Source: Aureococcus anophagefferens
Taxonomy: Eukaryota > Sar > Pelagophyceae > Pelagomonadales > Pelagomonadaceae
Direction: 5' to 3'
Length of the DNA: 64,000 nt
Assembly: GCF_000186865.1 (NCBI RefSeq)
Contig: NW_008705595.1
Coordinates: 273,165 to 337,164, forward strand
Shown here piece after piece: positions 19,401-29,763 of the stretch. The first letter of the stretch is position 1, and each line of letters starts with the position of its first letter. The notes beneath the pieces are model-generated. The model ran no database searches. It worked only from the letters and a program-made list of their open reading frames with translations, and was not told the origin of the DNA. The position numbers and the translations under genes were made by a program.

Positions 19401-22400
19401 CGGAGTGAGTGCCCTCGTGAAGCGGCTTGAATTTTTCGTGCAGCAGCATGAGACTCCAAAGATGCAATGTTGACATCTATAAAATGTCCCGTGATGTTAC
19501 GCCCACGGAATTCTGCCGTTTGTGTATTCGTCGGGAGGGTGCTCGACCCAAGGCACAGAAATGCTACAATGCAAATCTCGCCGACAATGGGGAAACTGTC
19601 TCCATAGATGGTCAGGTTGGTCCCTCCATGTGTCGGCCCGAGCGATGGCTCGACATGGCTAAAACTGTGCGGCGTTACAAGCTGCACCTTTCGGCTCGCT
19701 CGTTCAGTCCAATCCTGGCCATTAGGTGAAAGCTCGATATTAACTTCATTTATCAAGCAGTCAGGTTCTACAAGCATATATGAACTTCTCGGGTTTATTG
19801 CATTGTCAACAGTCCCCGTCCGCTGTCGCAGACGCGAAGTTCGCCTCACGAGGGTTTCTGCAGCTTGCTTAGTCAGTCCAGATCGTGAGATTTGACGGTC
19901 ACCCAGGCGAAACTGCCCAGCCGGTCGCTTGAACTTTTCTGGGGCCCGACTAGGAGAAGTGATTATCCGCTGCGATGATATTCTACCCAGCTGTTTCCGG
20001 TAAGGCTCTGCGAGGTCTGACAGCTGCCGGACTAGTGAATTTCCACTGCGCTTCAACGACTCAGTGCGAGACAACTGGCGCAGCAAGTGGCGCTGCGGGC
20101 TGCTGGACATCTGGCGGCGGATGGAGGCACGTCGAAGCCGCGAAGTCTTCTCTAGATGAGAATCCAATTCACATGAAGGCGGAGGCATGTGCTCTGCGTC
20201 CAAGCGCCGCCTGGTTTCTTCCACGACGGGCTGAGAGTGAACCCATAAGTGGAGCTGCCTGCTATTGCTGGTGGATGGCAAATTTGACGCAATCGAATCC
20301 ATCTGGGATTGGTTCCTTTGCGGGGGGTCGATATTTGCAATCTCTCTGGGGAACATGGGTACGTGACGGGCCTGCCGGTTGAAATACCTGCGACGCACGA
20401 AGAAGGGCATCGCAGCGCATACCTGAGTCATAACCTTATCAGGATCGGCGTCATCTCCACCAGGTGTTGCACTTCCAACAACATTTTCGGCTGTCCCATT
20501 TGGTTTTCTATTCAGCAATTTGTACGACAAGACTAGCCGATCAAGGGTGCGCACATGGCCAAAATGCGAGGTCCCTCCTTCGGGTGCGGCAAGGAGGCTC
20601 ATATGCAGGGTGAGTGCTTTGCTGCTGATGATTGAGTGTCCTTTCAATGAGAGGACAGAGTGGCCAGGAACAAGGTGATCTCCCGCCGGTAAGATGGCCT
20701 TGAGGGTCACAGGTCTTACATACTCGTAGAGAGCATTATCAATAGAGAAAGGTCCATCTGGACCACTAAACGATACCTCCACGGTCGCGCTGAAGGAAAC
20801 TGCATTCATGAGTAGAGCAAGCGGACAGGGTGGCGTGCGGCATTGGACTACAGAATCTAGCCCAAGGGTTTTCACAGCATTTTCGGCAGCGGCGATCCCC
20901 ACTGCTGTACTTGGGTGCAACGAGGATCCCGTCCTACTGTCAGGGTCAGAAATAGATGCTGATTCACCAGCGTGGACCCGGTCAAACATCAAGGACTCCC
21001 CAGCACCAGCAAGGGCGGAAAATGCCGAAGCTCCTGCTGAGCAGGCGTTTGCGACCTGGGCCGCGCTTAAGCATGCAAGCGTCCCATTCACAATCGTGCG
21101 ATGTAGAACTCTCCCCGTGGCTGGACTCGCTAGTTTGAACAAAACGCTCGCCTGAATATTTGGAGTCTCATGAGGCAAACTCAGGACTTTCTCGTTCCCA
21201 AGCCGAACGGACATTGTACGTCTGATACTCTTACTTTTTGATTGGACCGGCGCAGAAGGTGATATATTCTCACTGTGATTCATGTGACCGCAGGCGTTGT
21301 TACTGGTGGCTTGGCGCGCCGCGAAATAAGGAGGTGGTTTGGACGCATGTGGTAAAAATGATTGTGTACGAGCCAAGCGTGAGTTGCCTTGAGACAAAGT
21401 TTGAGTTGGATCCCTGGACTCGGACGCCGAACCTGCGTCGTGCACTTGCGGCACACGAGAATCCTTCTCTTGACTCAAACTCAGTGCACGGTCGAAGCCT
21501 AAGCCGGAGATGCGCAAGAGTGTCCCGCCTGTCGCTTCGCCGCATACAGGCCAGACACCACCCACCTACAGAGGTGAAATGAGTGGTTTTACTTTATCAG
21601 GTGCATACCGTGAAGAGATGGACTTGCTTTCCTTCCTTACCCGATTTCGAAAATGCCAAGTGCACTGAATGTAAGGGAAGGTTGGGTGGCACTATACAGG
21701 TTATTCTCTTTGAATCCACAAACTGGGTAAGGGCCTTGATGAAGCAAGGGTCTGAATTGCCCGGCGCAATTTCAGCCAATAATCGTCCGCGGGGTTTGGG
21801 TGCATGCTTGTGTAGTTTTAGGTTGATTAAGCTGTCTGTACTGCCCGCGCCTTGGAGTGAACTCGTTTGTGCGCAGGAATCTGTGGCATCCACATTTTGT
21901 CTGAGATAGAGGCTCAGAGTACCACGAACATCAGCGCGGTGCAAGTCAATAACACCACTGCGAGCGTTACGGCTATTTGCATGGAAAACTGCAGTATGGG
22001 ATGCCACCATAGCTACGCCCTTAGTACCACCAGTTGCTCGCACTGCGTCTGTAACCATAGCATCTATATTTTCAAAGTCGGTTCCAGATGCTGCAGTGAT
22101 GGAGGCAGCCCCTGCTGCGGCCGCAGCTGCGGCGCAAGTTCCACCAGCAGCCCTCACTTGCATAGCAACAGCAAACGCCGGCGCAATACCCGGCTTCATC
22201 GCGTGCCTCGTTAGGGTTGAATATGTGGTGGCGGCCGGGACAAAATCATCGACCTCGATGCCACACTTTTCCATTGGAGAGAAGAAGAACATTTGCAGAG
22301 CACTGTCACTTTCGCGAGCAAAGTCTCCTATCAAGGAAATTGTTCCACCTGATGAGTTAGGTGCAAGGAGAGGAAATAATCCCCTTAAAGTAGGGTACGA

Positions 22401-24464
22401 ACAAAATCGGAATGAAAACGAGTTCGACCACAGAGTTGCGTTCCCAAAGTCAAAAGCAACTCGCAGCTTGGCCACTTGTGCATGAGACACATGTGGCGTT
22501 GTGAAAATGATGATTCCGTCGTCAGCTAGTGTCCCTGCTGTTTCTAGGACCTTCCCATCTTCCATTTCCAGGCAAACTCTCAGCGAAGCTTCGAGCACGT
22601 GCTTGAAACCAAAACCTCGGAGTTGGATCTCAATTTCACGCTCTATCAAAGACGAACTTGGAATTGCTTCCCTTATCATCCACTGATTTTTGTCGAATGC
22701 ATGGACCTGCTGATAAGAAGATCCTAGGCGCAAGGAACGTGCTCGAAGTATCTCCTCTGGTTCCGGTGAAAAGGCAGATTTAATTGCCTGATTTGATCGC
22801 GCTACGAGATTAATCAGTAGCCGACCCTCCATGTTGTGCTTACCAACTCTGACACTGCAAGATCGGAACGCGTACACCCTCGTACTCTGTGTATTCGCTA
22901 TGAACGACGACCGCTCAGATATTACAATGCGCATATTTAACTCACACATGACACAGCAATGATGACATGGGTCGAGATGTATTGAGAGAAAGTCAGCTCC
23001 AGCGGTAGAGTTCGAACACGACTTACGCATGTGAGCTTCACTAATCGGAATGCAACCATGTGCAAGAGTCTCAGACACAGATGGTGTAAATATTGTATCG
23101 TACAGAGGGAGTCTTTGCTTCCTTGAGATGATATTTACCTCGATTGCGCTCGACATGAAATCATCTAGTAGATTAGACGCCACTGGAAGATATAACTGTT
23201 TAGCTGTGCCTGTATTTTTGCTTGTAGAAGTGTCAATTAGCTCGAAGATGCCTGCCTTAGAGGCCGATGCTAGTTTTATGCCAAGTGTTTTAACTTTCAT
23301 ACTGCAACTGGTGGAGACCTTAGGATTCAGGCACCACAGAGGACCAAGCGAAGATATCTGGATCGATCTCTGGCAATTTACACAGAATTCTACATCCATG
23401 TTGGACAACGCGAGTTGATGGACCGATTCACCAGATTTCGAAAGCGTCAAAGAGATTCTGTCGACAGCGAATTCAATAGTTTTGCTCATTGATGTGCGGG
23501 TATGCTGTTTTTGTAGAACAACCAGACTTTGCAACATCTGGATCTCATCTTGTCTCGGTTGGGACAATATGACCGCAAGCTGGGCTCTCACACGTGAGTT
23601 CTCACGTTGGCTACCATTGGTAAGAGGCAAACCCGAAATATTCAGTGACCAGCATTTCGGCATAACGTCAGGAAATTGGCCTTGGTTCGGAAGCAGTGGT
23701 TCAGAGGAGGAGCACAACACCACCAACCCAGCAGTGTCTGTCGAGTTTAAGACCGGCGGTAGCGTGCGAATAATCGAGAACGAGGGAATCACGCTCAATT
23801 CTGAACCGGAATCGACAAAGTGGCTTCTATCGAAGCTGACGGAAACACGTGCTTTGTCACAGTTTGGTACAAATGATAAATGAGCCTCCAAGTATGCTGC
23901 CACTCGAGTCACACCATCACATGCTTCAGTAAATTCATGAGATGATGTTGGGTATAAATGCGCACCATATTCTTGTGTTTCATCGAGACCGTTCCTAAAG
24001 AAAGAAACCCGAACACGAAGAGAAGAAGAAGCGGATAAGCATGGTAAAATAGAACGGAACCATGCTGAGTCACGAATTGCAAGCACAATGCTCGAACCGT
24101 GATAAGTTTGTATTGTTCGGGGTGCAATGAGGAAAAGATCAGAAGGCGAAACTTTGCCGTGTGCGACTTTGACACTGAGGTGCTCACTCTCTGTTGGAAA
24201 TTGACCATCGGCTGATGCTGTAATTCGTATCACAGAAGAAGCATCCTTCAAAATTGCTGGAAGCTTACAATTAACAATTGCGAGGTGCAAATGACTACGT
24301 GAAAGCTTCGATTTTACGACACTCTCCAGTACCATATCGCTAACAGCAGATTGGCCACGAATTCGCACGTAACACGTCTGCTGCCAAACATCCTTTGAGA
24401 CGACGAGCAGTTGAATTTGATCACCAGACCTCGCTAATCTTGGTTCTATCGAGATGATCTCCAT
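16486..24464 (-). CDS. giant IPT/TIG-domain protein with EF-hand-like and PG-rich C-terminus
   Basis: Eight exons read on the reverse strand: 24464-21609, 21565-19242, 19193-18704, 18656-17725, 17681-17183, 17121-16853, 16779-16617 and 16560-16486. Introns are 43, 48, 47, 43, 61, 73 and 56 nt, giving ~2535 residues. A genuine ATG opens MEIISIEPRLARSG without a signal peptide. IPT/TIG-like units recur, seen as GGT.L.I.G.GF starts (CGEATGGTLLRISGLGF, GPTHGGTNLTIYGDSF, CGPRSGGTAIFIHGQNF, HSGALSGGYKVKLIGNGF) and C.(V/L)PP / V.IS.DG.(N/D)F ends. Near the end is an EF-hand-like loop (DPKSQGYVSLSE) and PGPSHYNPNPD, like sperm-tail PG-rich repeats. No membrane segment is obvious. I infer an intracellular, possibly axonemal scaffold. 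Exon 6-8 junctions are less certain. Confidence 0.7.
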
Positions 24465-24978
24465 GCACTTAAGAGGAAGGAAATGACTGATAGATTTCGG
24501 ACTTGCGGGGATTCATCATCTCGACTTATTAGGGCAGTTACTATGTCAATTGAATAGATAAATCGTCATCCTTTTTATCCGGGTCAGCCAAGTCCGCCAA
24601 CGCTTCAGCTACCGCGAACCGCGCGTGGGACCACCCGGGGGCTTTCGAAACGAATCGAAACACGGCTTTCGCGCGTCAACGCGCGCGTCTCGGCGGAGGC
24701 CTCCCTGGCCCAGTCCCAACATCTCCGCCCAATATGGCATATTTTCCCGCATCTGACTGCTCTTCATAGCCCCCCCCCCCCCGTGTGAGACGAGACGGAC
24801 AGTTATTGCGTGCGCGAAGCTTTAGCTGTTGTTATCATTTTAAATGTTTCTTTGTCTCACAGGTGGCGGTTGAGCTATCTAGGCAGCTTGTTCCGGACTG
24901 GGCAGGCCATATAGCGAGAGTCACTGCCTTGGTCAGGCGGACGCAAACTTTCAGGTGTTCCTTGCCAGGGGATGGAGA
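24465..24978. other. intergenic, with a C13 homopolymer
   Basis: Lies between the ATG of the IPT gene and the stop of the sulfotransferase-like gene, both on the reverse strand, so it should hold the promoter of the former. A run of 13 C is at 24770-24782. I see no TATA-like motif I would defend. Confidence 0.5.
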
Positions 24979-27009
24979 CTATGGTCCTGCTGTTGGTCGA
25001 CCCTGCAGTGAGTCTTCTTCGACAGAGAAGGGGCATGTAGATGACTCGCGGTGAACTTGTCCCCAGGGGACGAGGCGGAAATTTCCTTCAGCAATTGACA
25101 GCCGCTCGTCAGTAGGAAAGGTGAGTTTGGAAACGATCACATCGTGGGCATCCATGTCAACCTCATACGCATATCCTGCACCCGAGGGATCCCAGTCACG
25201 GGTCTTCTCTAGAGACGGGAAGGCGAGGAGGAAGCGCCCATTAGAAAGCTTTCTTGCAGAACCACCGTCAACAGAAAATGCATCGTGCGTCATAGCATGT
25301 TTCCACACATCGGCCTTGGACTCAAGGTGTGACGATGGGTTTTGAAGACCAAATGGAAATTCAAATTGCCAGGCTACAGAAACAATCGAAGCCAACGGAT
25401 CGAGCTTATACATGATGGCGCGGGAGAAACACCCCCTTTGAGTGGATAGTGTGCAACCCGGGCGATTGGAACCACCATCGATCATGAGGATGTTACCATT
25501 CGGGAGTTGAGTGACGTCTAATGGGGAAAAAAATTTGTCAGCGTCTGAAACAAAAGTGAAATCGGAGATAGTTTCATCTGGCGAAAGGGTCCACTGTTTG
25601 CCAGAACCGTCGTGGGCGAGAGAGAAAACTGCATCCAGGGATTTGGAGGCAACTATGTAATTGCTAAAGGCGCCAGGCGATACTGAGGAGATCTGGTGGT
25701 AGTCTATCGGATTTGCCGAGGCACCGCCTGAGCAAGCGACATTTGTGATTGTCTTCCACCCGGCAGAAGCTGGCATGTATGATTCAGGTTCCAAGAAGTT
25801 CGACATCTCATAAATGTCTTCTATAGAGCTGGTCTCTGAGTTGTACCTGGAGATCTTCGACATGGCAAAAATGTCATGCTTCGTTATTGCCGTCTCATTT
25901 GGCGCAGATCGGGCGAGGACGGTAATGTTGGGTATCTTGACGACATCGTATGTTGTAGTCAGCAAGTCGCGCGCATGCAGCGGCGAAGAGTGGTCTACAC
26001 GGCACTCCGCAGCGAGGGCGTTATAGTTCACTGGCGCTCCAGAGCAAGCCATCTTGGTCTGCGATTGCATGAGACCGTGGACATCTACAATCTGGAATTG
26101 GGAATTCTCCGTGTAAACTGAACCATTCCGTGAGTATTCGCGCCCTTGATCTGTACAGGACGCCGCCGAATTAATTATTGCAACGTTTTCACCTGGTGTA
26201 AAATCCCATGCAACTGGAGAGCAAGTATGATAGTACCAAACAACCCAACCTTCAGCGTCGACCGCGACAATGCCCTCAAACGACATCGTCCCACCGGCCA
26301 AACCTGAGCCATTCACCACAATTCCAGGAGAAACAGCAAATGTTGCCATCTCAAATGAGGGGTTTGAGCCACCCAGATGCAAATACGGTGCTTCATCGAA
26401 ACGCGGGAAGCCAGTACCACCGGTTGTAAAGTCTCCGGCGTATTCCATAGTCGCGTATTCATCACCTAATACCTGGACGTAAATAGTGTAGTCATACACG
26501 GTCTTGGGTCGAAGTCGATACATCTCGAGTTCCCCGATGGTCGTCTCGAGAGGCGTGGTCATCTCTATCATCAGTTTCTCAGTCCACAAAGAAGATAGAG
26601 TGGACCCCCGAGGTGAATATTTTGCCGTGACCAACGCCTTTTTTGAGTACTGTAGGAGTGCCCCCGACATGGTGTAGTGCAAAGTCGCCCGCAAAGGCAT
26701 CAATCGTGACATGTCCATCGTCACGGACGCGCCAACAACCATAGATCTCGAAGTCGTCTTAGCCATTGAACACTCAGAATCAGAGCTAGTAATCACAGAT
26801 GCCTTCAGAGCGGGTGTCGCGCCGGGTGTTACGAACGCAAGGAAACCCATCGCGGAAACACACGCCGCGGAGACCACGACTGCAAAAAGGGCCACGCGGC
26901 CTATCCCGTGTGCGTGGATGTCGCCTCGACGGTTGCTCGCCTCCGTCAAGGCATGTTGGTATCTCAAAATCTCTTGACCACACCCCGCCCCGCCATATTT
27001 GGACTTCAT
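24979..27009 (-). CDS. arylsulfotransferase (ASST)-like type II membrane protein
   Basis: 676 residues from a true ATG. A basic N-terminus (1-36) precedes one transmembrane anchor (~38-60, VALFAVVVSAACVSAMGFL), suggesting type II topology with a lumenal catalytic domain. Residues ~85-195 form a beta-rich N-terminal domain (YDYTIYVQVLGDEY). A beta-propeller-like ASST region follows with repeated blades (GIVAVDAEGWVVWYYHTCSP, IDYHQISS...YIVASKSLDAVFSLAHDG, DVTQLPNGNILMIDGG, YEVDMDAHDVIVSKL). Bacterial ASSTs transfer sulfate between phenols using a propeller-centre His. The block usually reading F..QHD reads FFSPLDV here, so a conserved His seems lost, while the His of IDYHQISS is kept. Substrate is unknown; activity is doubtful. 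No intron. Confidence 0.65.
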   Translation of the reverse strand: MKSKYGGAGCGQEILRYQHALTEASNRRGDIHAHGIGRVALFAVVVSAACVSAMGFLAFVTPGATPALKASVITSSDSECSMAKTTSRSMVVGASVTMDMSRLMPLRATLHYTMSGALLQYSKKALVTAKYSPRGSTLSSLWTEKLMIEMTTPLETTIGELEMYRLRPKTVYDYTIYVQVLGDEYATMEYAGDFTTGGTGFPRFDEAPYLHLGGSNPSFEMATFAVSPGIVVNGSGLAGGTMSFEGIVAVDAEGWVVWYYHTCSPVAWDFTPGENVAIINSAASCTDQGREYSRNGSVYTENSQFQIVDVHGLMQSQTKMACSGAPVNYNALAAECRVDHSSPLHARDLLTTTYDVVKIPNITVLARSAPNETAITKHDIFAMSKISRYNSETSSIEDIYEMSNFLEPESYMPASAGWKTITNVACSGGASANPIDYHQISSVSPGAFSNYIVASKSLDAVFSLAHDGSGKQWTLSPDETISDFTFVSDADKFFSPLDVTQLPNGNILMIDGGSNRPGCTLSTQRGCFSRAIMYKLDPLASIVSVAWQFEFPFGLQNPSSHLESKADVWKHAMTHDAFSVDGGSARKLSNGRFLLAFPSLEKTRDWDPSGAGYAYEVDMDAHDVIVSKLTFPTDERLSIAEGNFRLVPWGQVHRESSTCPFSVEEDSLQGRPTAGP

Positions 27010-27084
27010 CGAAAAAAGCGTAGCCCAAATTTGGGGATCTGTAAGGATACCTCAGATGCGACAAAGGGGGGTGTCGATATTATC

Positions 27085-27420
27085 TTGCTGGACCTAGTGA
27101 GGCAGATCCTCTGCCCGTTCGTCCAGTAGCCCCGGCCCCCGTATACCACGGCAGCTGAGGTGGCGTGAGGATAACAGAGACGCCGGTGTACCGCCATTGC
27201 GTAACCTCGATAGTTCACCCTCGGACGGCAGGGTAGCCCAGCCCCATCATGCTGCTTCCCCGTCCCGGAGTTAGGAAGACTCTCCGTCTATTACAGTGCG
27301 GAAGCAACTATAACAGGGTTAGAAAGTATCAAGAAAAAGGGGAAGTAAGAAAAAGGGGAGGGATATAGGGTGGCTCTGTACCAGCGAGCCACTAGGGGGA
27401 TACAAAACCTGTCACTAAGG
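27085..27420 (+). repeat. dispersed modular repeat R2, copy 2
   Basis: Carries a module containing GAGGCAGATCCTCTGCCCGT through GCGTAACCTCGATAGTTCACC (27100-27225), then GGAAGACTCTCCGTCTATTA with AACTATAACAGGGTTAGAAA (27270-27335) and GGTGGCTCTGTACCAGCGAG (~27370). Compared with the copy at ~39580-39855, the first module is inverted relative to the second. No coding capacity is seen. Confidence 0.8.
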
Positions 27421-27969
27421 AGCAGGTGGTGGAAGAGAGGGGCGGAAATCTATTTCTTATACTCTGGGCTCCTAGCGCTCGTTTCCCCACCGAGACCAGT
27501 CAAATATTGACGAAAAATGCCGCGTCCCGAAGCGCAGTCAAATATCGAAGGAGGAACATCAATACCACGGCCCGGCGCTTCCCAGGGGGTCCTTTGGGAC
27601 TTCACCGATTCCTGCGACCCCTTGCAGAGCGGCCCATACAACCGTAGGGTCGCATTGGCGCTGCTTGGAGGTTAGCTTGTCGTGCTTTGCCACGAGGCCA
27701 CTTTGCCTGCGCTCTGGGCGAATATGTGCTTCGTGTTCCCTCGTGTTCGCGATACGTGTAAATCAGAACACCTTGCCAAGTTGGCGGTGATCCCCATCGG
27801 CGCCGACAATATTGAAGTCTTGCCCTGTTGATCACACCGGGGGGGAGGGGGCTGGATATGCCGCCTCAGTTTCTGGAATCATAGGAGTCGTTGCTGTCCA
27901 CCATGTTACCTGGGTCGCAGCCAAACAATGAGCCCGGGCTTTAAGTTGGACGTCCGTGATTTGTGCCTT
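27421..27969. other. intergenic
   Basis: I see no supported gene. Short open frames on both strands lack motifs. Confidence 0.4.
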
Positions 27970-28476
27970 TCACGTCGGTGTGCCAAGAACGGAGGAGTAT
28001 ACACTATTCACCAAGGGGAAAGTCAGACTCGAGTCTGGACGGGTGACCTCTTGGTTGAGGAGTATCCCGCCAAGACGAATCTTTGTGACACGCCAGCGCT
28101 GATAAGCACCCCAGACATGCAACGAGGCTTCGTCGGCAGCGTCTTCTTCCGTGGCTTCGAGGCCCCCACCAGGCGGCTGAATCCTCTTCTTATCAGCGTT
28201 CAGTGAGCGTATGGGTTCTTTCTCATCGACAATGTGATCAACCAGCGACTCTGAGGAAACAGCTTCCTTCTCACACGTTGTCTCGTGGGAGCCGTCGAGA
28301 GATGCACTGGTTGCACGCGTTGCACTCGCATTCCCGTCTTCGACAGTCCCGGTCATTTGTTTCGCGATAATCTCGTCAAAGCGGCGGGATGTCGATGGAA
28401 GGTTTTCCATTTTCCAGCCATTCTGCTTCTTCTTCGCCGACCGGATCGGTAGGATACGAGAGAGGCCACCAACCAT
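27970..28476 (-). CDS. hypothetical protein, 168 residues
   Basis: A true ATG opens MVGGLSRILPIRSAKKKQNG. The N-terminus is basic; the middle is acidic and Ser/Thr-rich (DEIIAKQMTGTVEDGNASAT, ESLVDHIVDEKEPIRSL); the C-terminal third looks folded (HVWGAYQRWRVTKIRLGGIL). I recognise no family. It lies between copies of dispersed repeats, so it could be repeat-derived or one exon of a larger gene. Confidence 0.4.
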   Translation of the reverse strand: MVGGLSRILPIRSAKKKQNGWKMENLPSTSRRFDEIIAKQMTGTVEDGNASATRATSASLDGSHETTCEKEAVSSESLVDHIVDEKEPIRSLNADKKRIQPPGGGLEATEEDAADEASLHVWGAYQRWRVTKIRLGGILLNQEVTRPDSSLTFPLVNSVYSSVLGTPT

Positions 28477-28618
28477 CGTGGTCTAGCAGATCCCAGTGGA
28501 GGGACGCAAGCCGATCTTGTCACAACTCTGCGCAGGTCCAAGAGGCAGGCACAAAATACGCTAACTAATGTCATGTTGATCTGCGATGGGTGCTCTGAGA
28601 TTGGGGTTAGGTAGTGGT

Positions 28619-28646
28619 AGTGGTAGTGGGGGTAGTGCCCCTGGAG
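28619..28646 (+). repeat. GTA/GTG microsatellite
   Basis: A short (TAGTGG)n-like tract between the hypothetical gene and R1 copy 2. Confidence 0.6.
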
Positions 28647-28780
28647 CCGCTGGAGACCACTCGATTCCACCGGAAATATGCTTGTTTTGGCTCTATCGAC
28701 CAGTTTGGATCTCGAACTCGAGCAAACTGGTGGTTTTGACGCTCGATCATAAATTTCGACCGAGTGGAGGTCGTGGCCGA

Positions 28781-28914
28781 GCAGCCCTCCAGCTGCCGAT
28801 TGGCCAGAGCGGGTGGTTCACAGGCTTCGTTGACCCTATGTTGCAGCTGTTTTGACCACTTATTTTGAGCAGGTCGCGACTCAGGGGTAGTTAGCTAGTA
28901 CTACATGCTGTCTG
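28781..28914 (+). repeat. dispersed repeat R1, copy 2
   Basis: Same-strand copy of 373-507, also starting GCCCTCCAGCTGCCGATTGG and ending TACATGCTGTCTG, with a handful of substitutions. Immediately downstream lies the GC minisatellite, which is absent from copy 1. Confidence 0.85.
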
Positions 28915-28959
28915 TTTATTGAACCTTAGAGGGGCCCCTGCGCGACGGTGCGTGCCGCG

Positions 28960-29180
28960 GTCCCCGGCCACGTCCCCGGCCCGTGCCCGGGCCGTGCCCG
29001 GGGCCCCGTGCCGGGCCCGTGCCGGGCCTCCCCGGCCCGTGCCCGGCCCGTGCCCGGGGCCCGTGCCGAGTGCCGGGCCCGTGCCGGGCCGCGTGGCCCG
29101 TGCCCGGCCCGTGCCCGGGGGCCCGTGCCGAGTGCCGTGCCGCGTGCCGGGCCCGTGCCGGGCCGCGTGCCCTGAGCGCA
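28960..29180 (+). repeat. GC-rich minisatellite (CCGTGCCCGG type)
   Basis: About 220 bp made of variants of CCCGTGCCGGG and CCGTGCCCGGG with occasional GCCT or GAGT interruptions. It gives long spurious Gly/Pro/Arg/Ala frames on every strand. Unit copy number is likely to vary between alleles or assemblies. Confidence 0.85.
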
Positions 29181-29324
29181 TTTACCGTGCCGGAACCCCC
29201 GTGCCCGCCGTCCCCGCCCCCCGTCCCGGGGCCGGACCGTCGCGCAGGGGCCCGTCCTTAGGTGCATACGACCGGTCGCACTCGAAAGCGATGTTATTAA
29301 ATAGCTCGAAATAGGGATTGGAAA

Positions 29325-29460
29325 AGCAGCACCTGGAGCAGCAGCAACTGGAGCAGCAGCAACTGGAGCAGCAGCACCTGCAGCAGCACCTGCAGCAGCA
29401 CCTGCAGCAGCACCTGCAGCAGCACCTGCAGCAGCACCTGCAGCAGCACCTGGAGAAGGC
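29325..29460 (+). repeat. 12-bp CAGCAGCACCTG minisatellite
   Basis: Units CAGCAGCACCTG (six or more perfect copies), preceded by CTGGAGCAGCAG variants. Read forward it encodes (LQQH)n/(LEQQ)n in an open frame to 29503. No start codon or flanking exon supports a real protein. Confidence 0.8.
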
Positions 29461-29639
29461 GCTCCGGTCGTCCGCAGCGGCGCCGCTAAAGGGAAGGGCA
29501 TAAACCTGGAGCTGCTGGAACAACTGGAGCATGTGGAACGGAGCCCTATACTGGAACTAGAGCCGTTCTAGTTCGTTCTAGTAGGCCCCGCGGCCGCCGC
29601 CGGCGGTGGCAGAACCTCGCCCCCGATAATGTTGGGTCG

Positions 29640-29722
29640 GCAGCTGGGGGCTTTACTCAGGCGCCGGGGGGGCGGGCGGGCCCCAAACTAGAACGCGTCG
29701 AATTTCCCGCGGGCTGCCTATA
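29640..29722 (+). repeat. dispersed repeat R4, copy 1
   Basis: GGGGGCTTTACTCAGGCGCC followed by a G/C run, then CCAAACTAGAACGCGTCGAA and TTTCCCGCGGG. The reverse complement recurs at ~63850-63945, near the end of the window. It is extremely GC-rich and of unknown origin. Confidence 0.75.
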
Positions 29723-29763
29723 CTCGCCAGTGCGACTCGCCAGGTGGGGTGGCTAGAAACCTG

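Noticed and set aside
28926..29501. Long Gly/Pro/Arg/Ala-rich frames on both strands
   Set aside because: They are translations of the CCGTGCCCGG minisatellite and the CAGCAGCACCTG repeat; no start context, introns or domain supports them.
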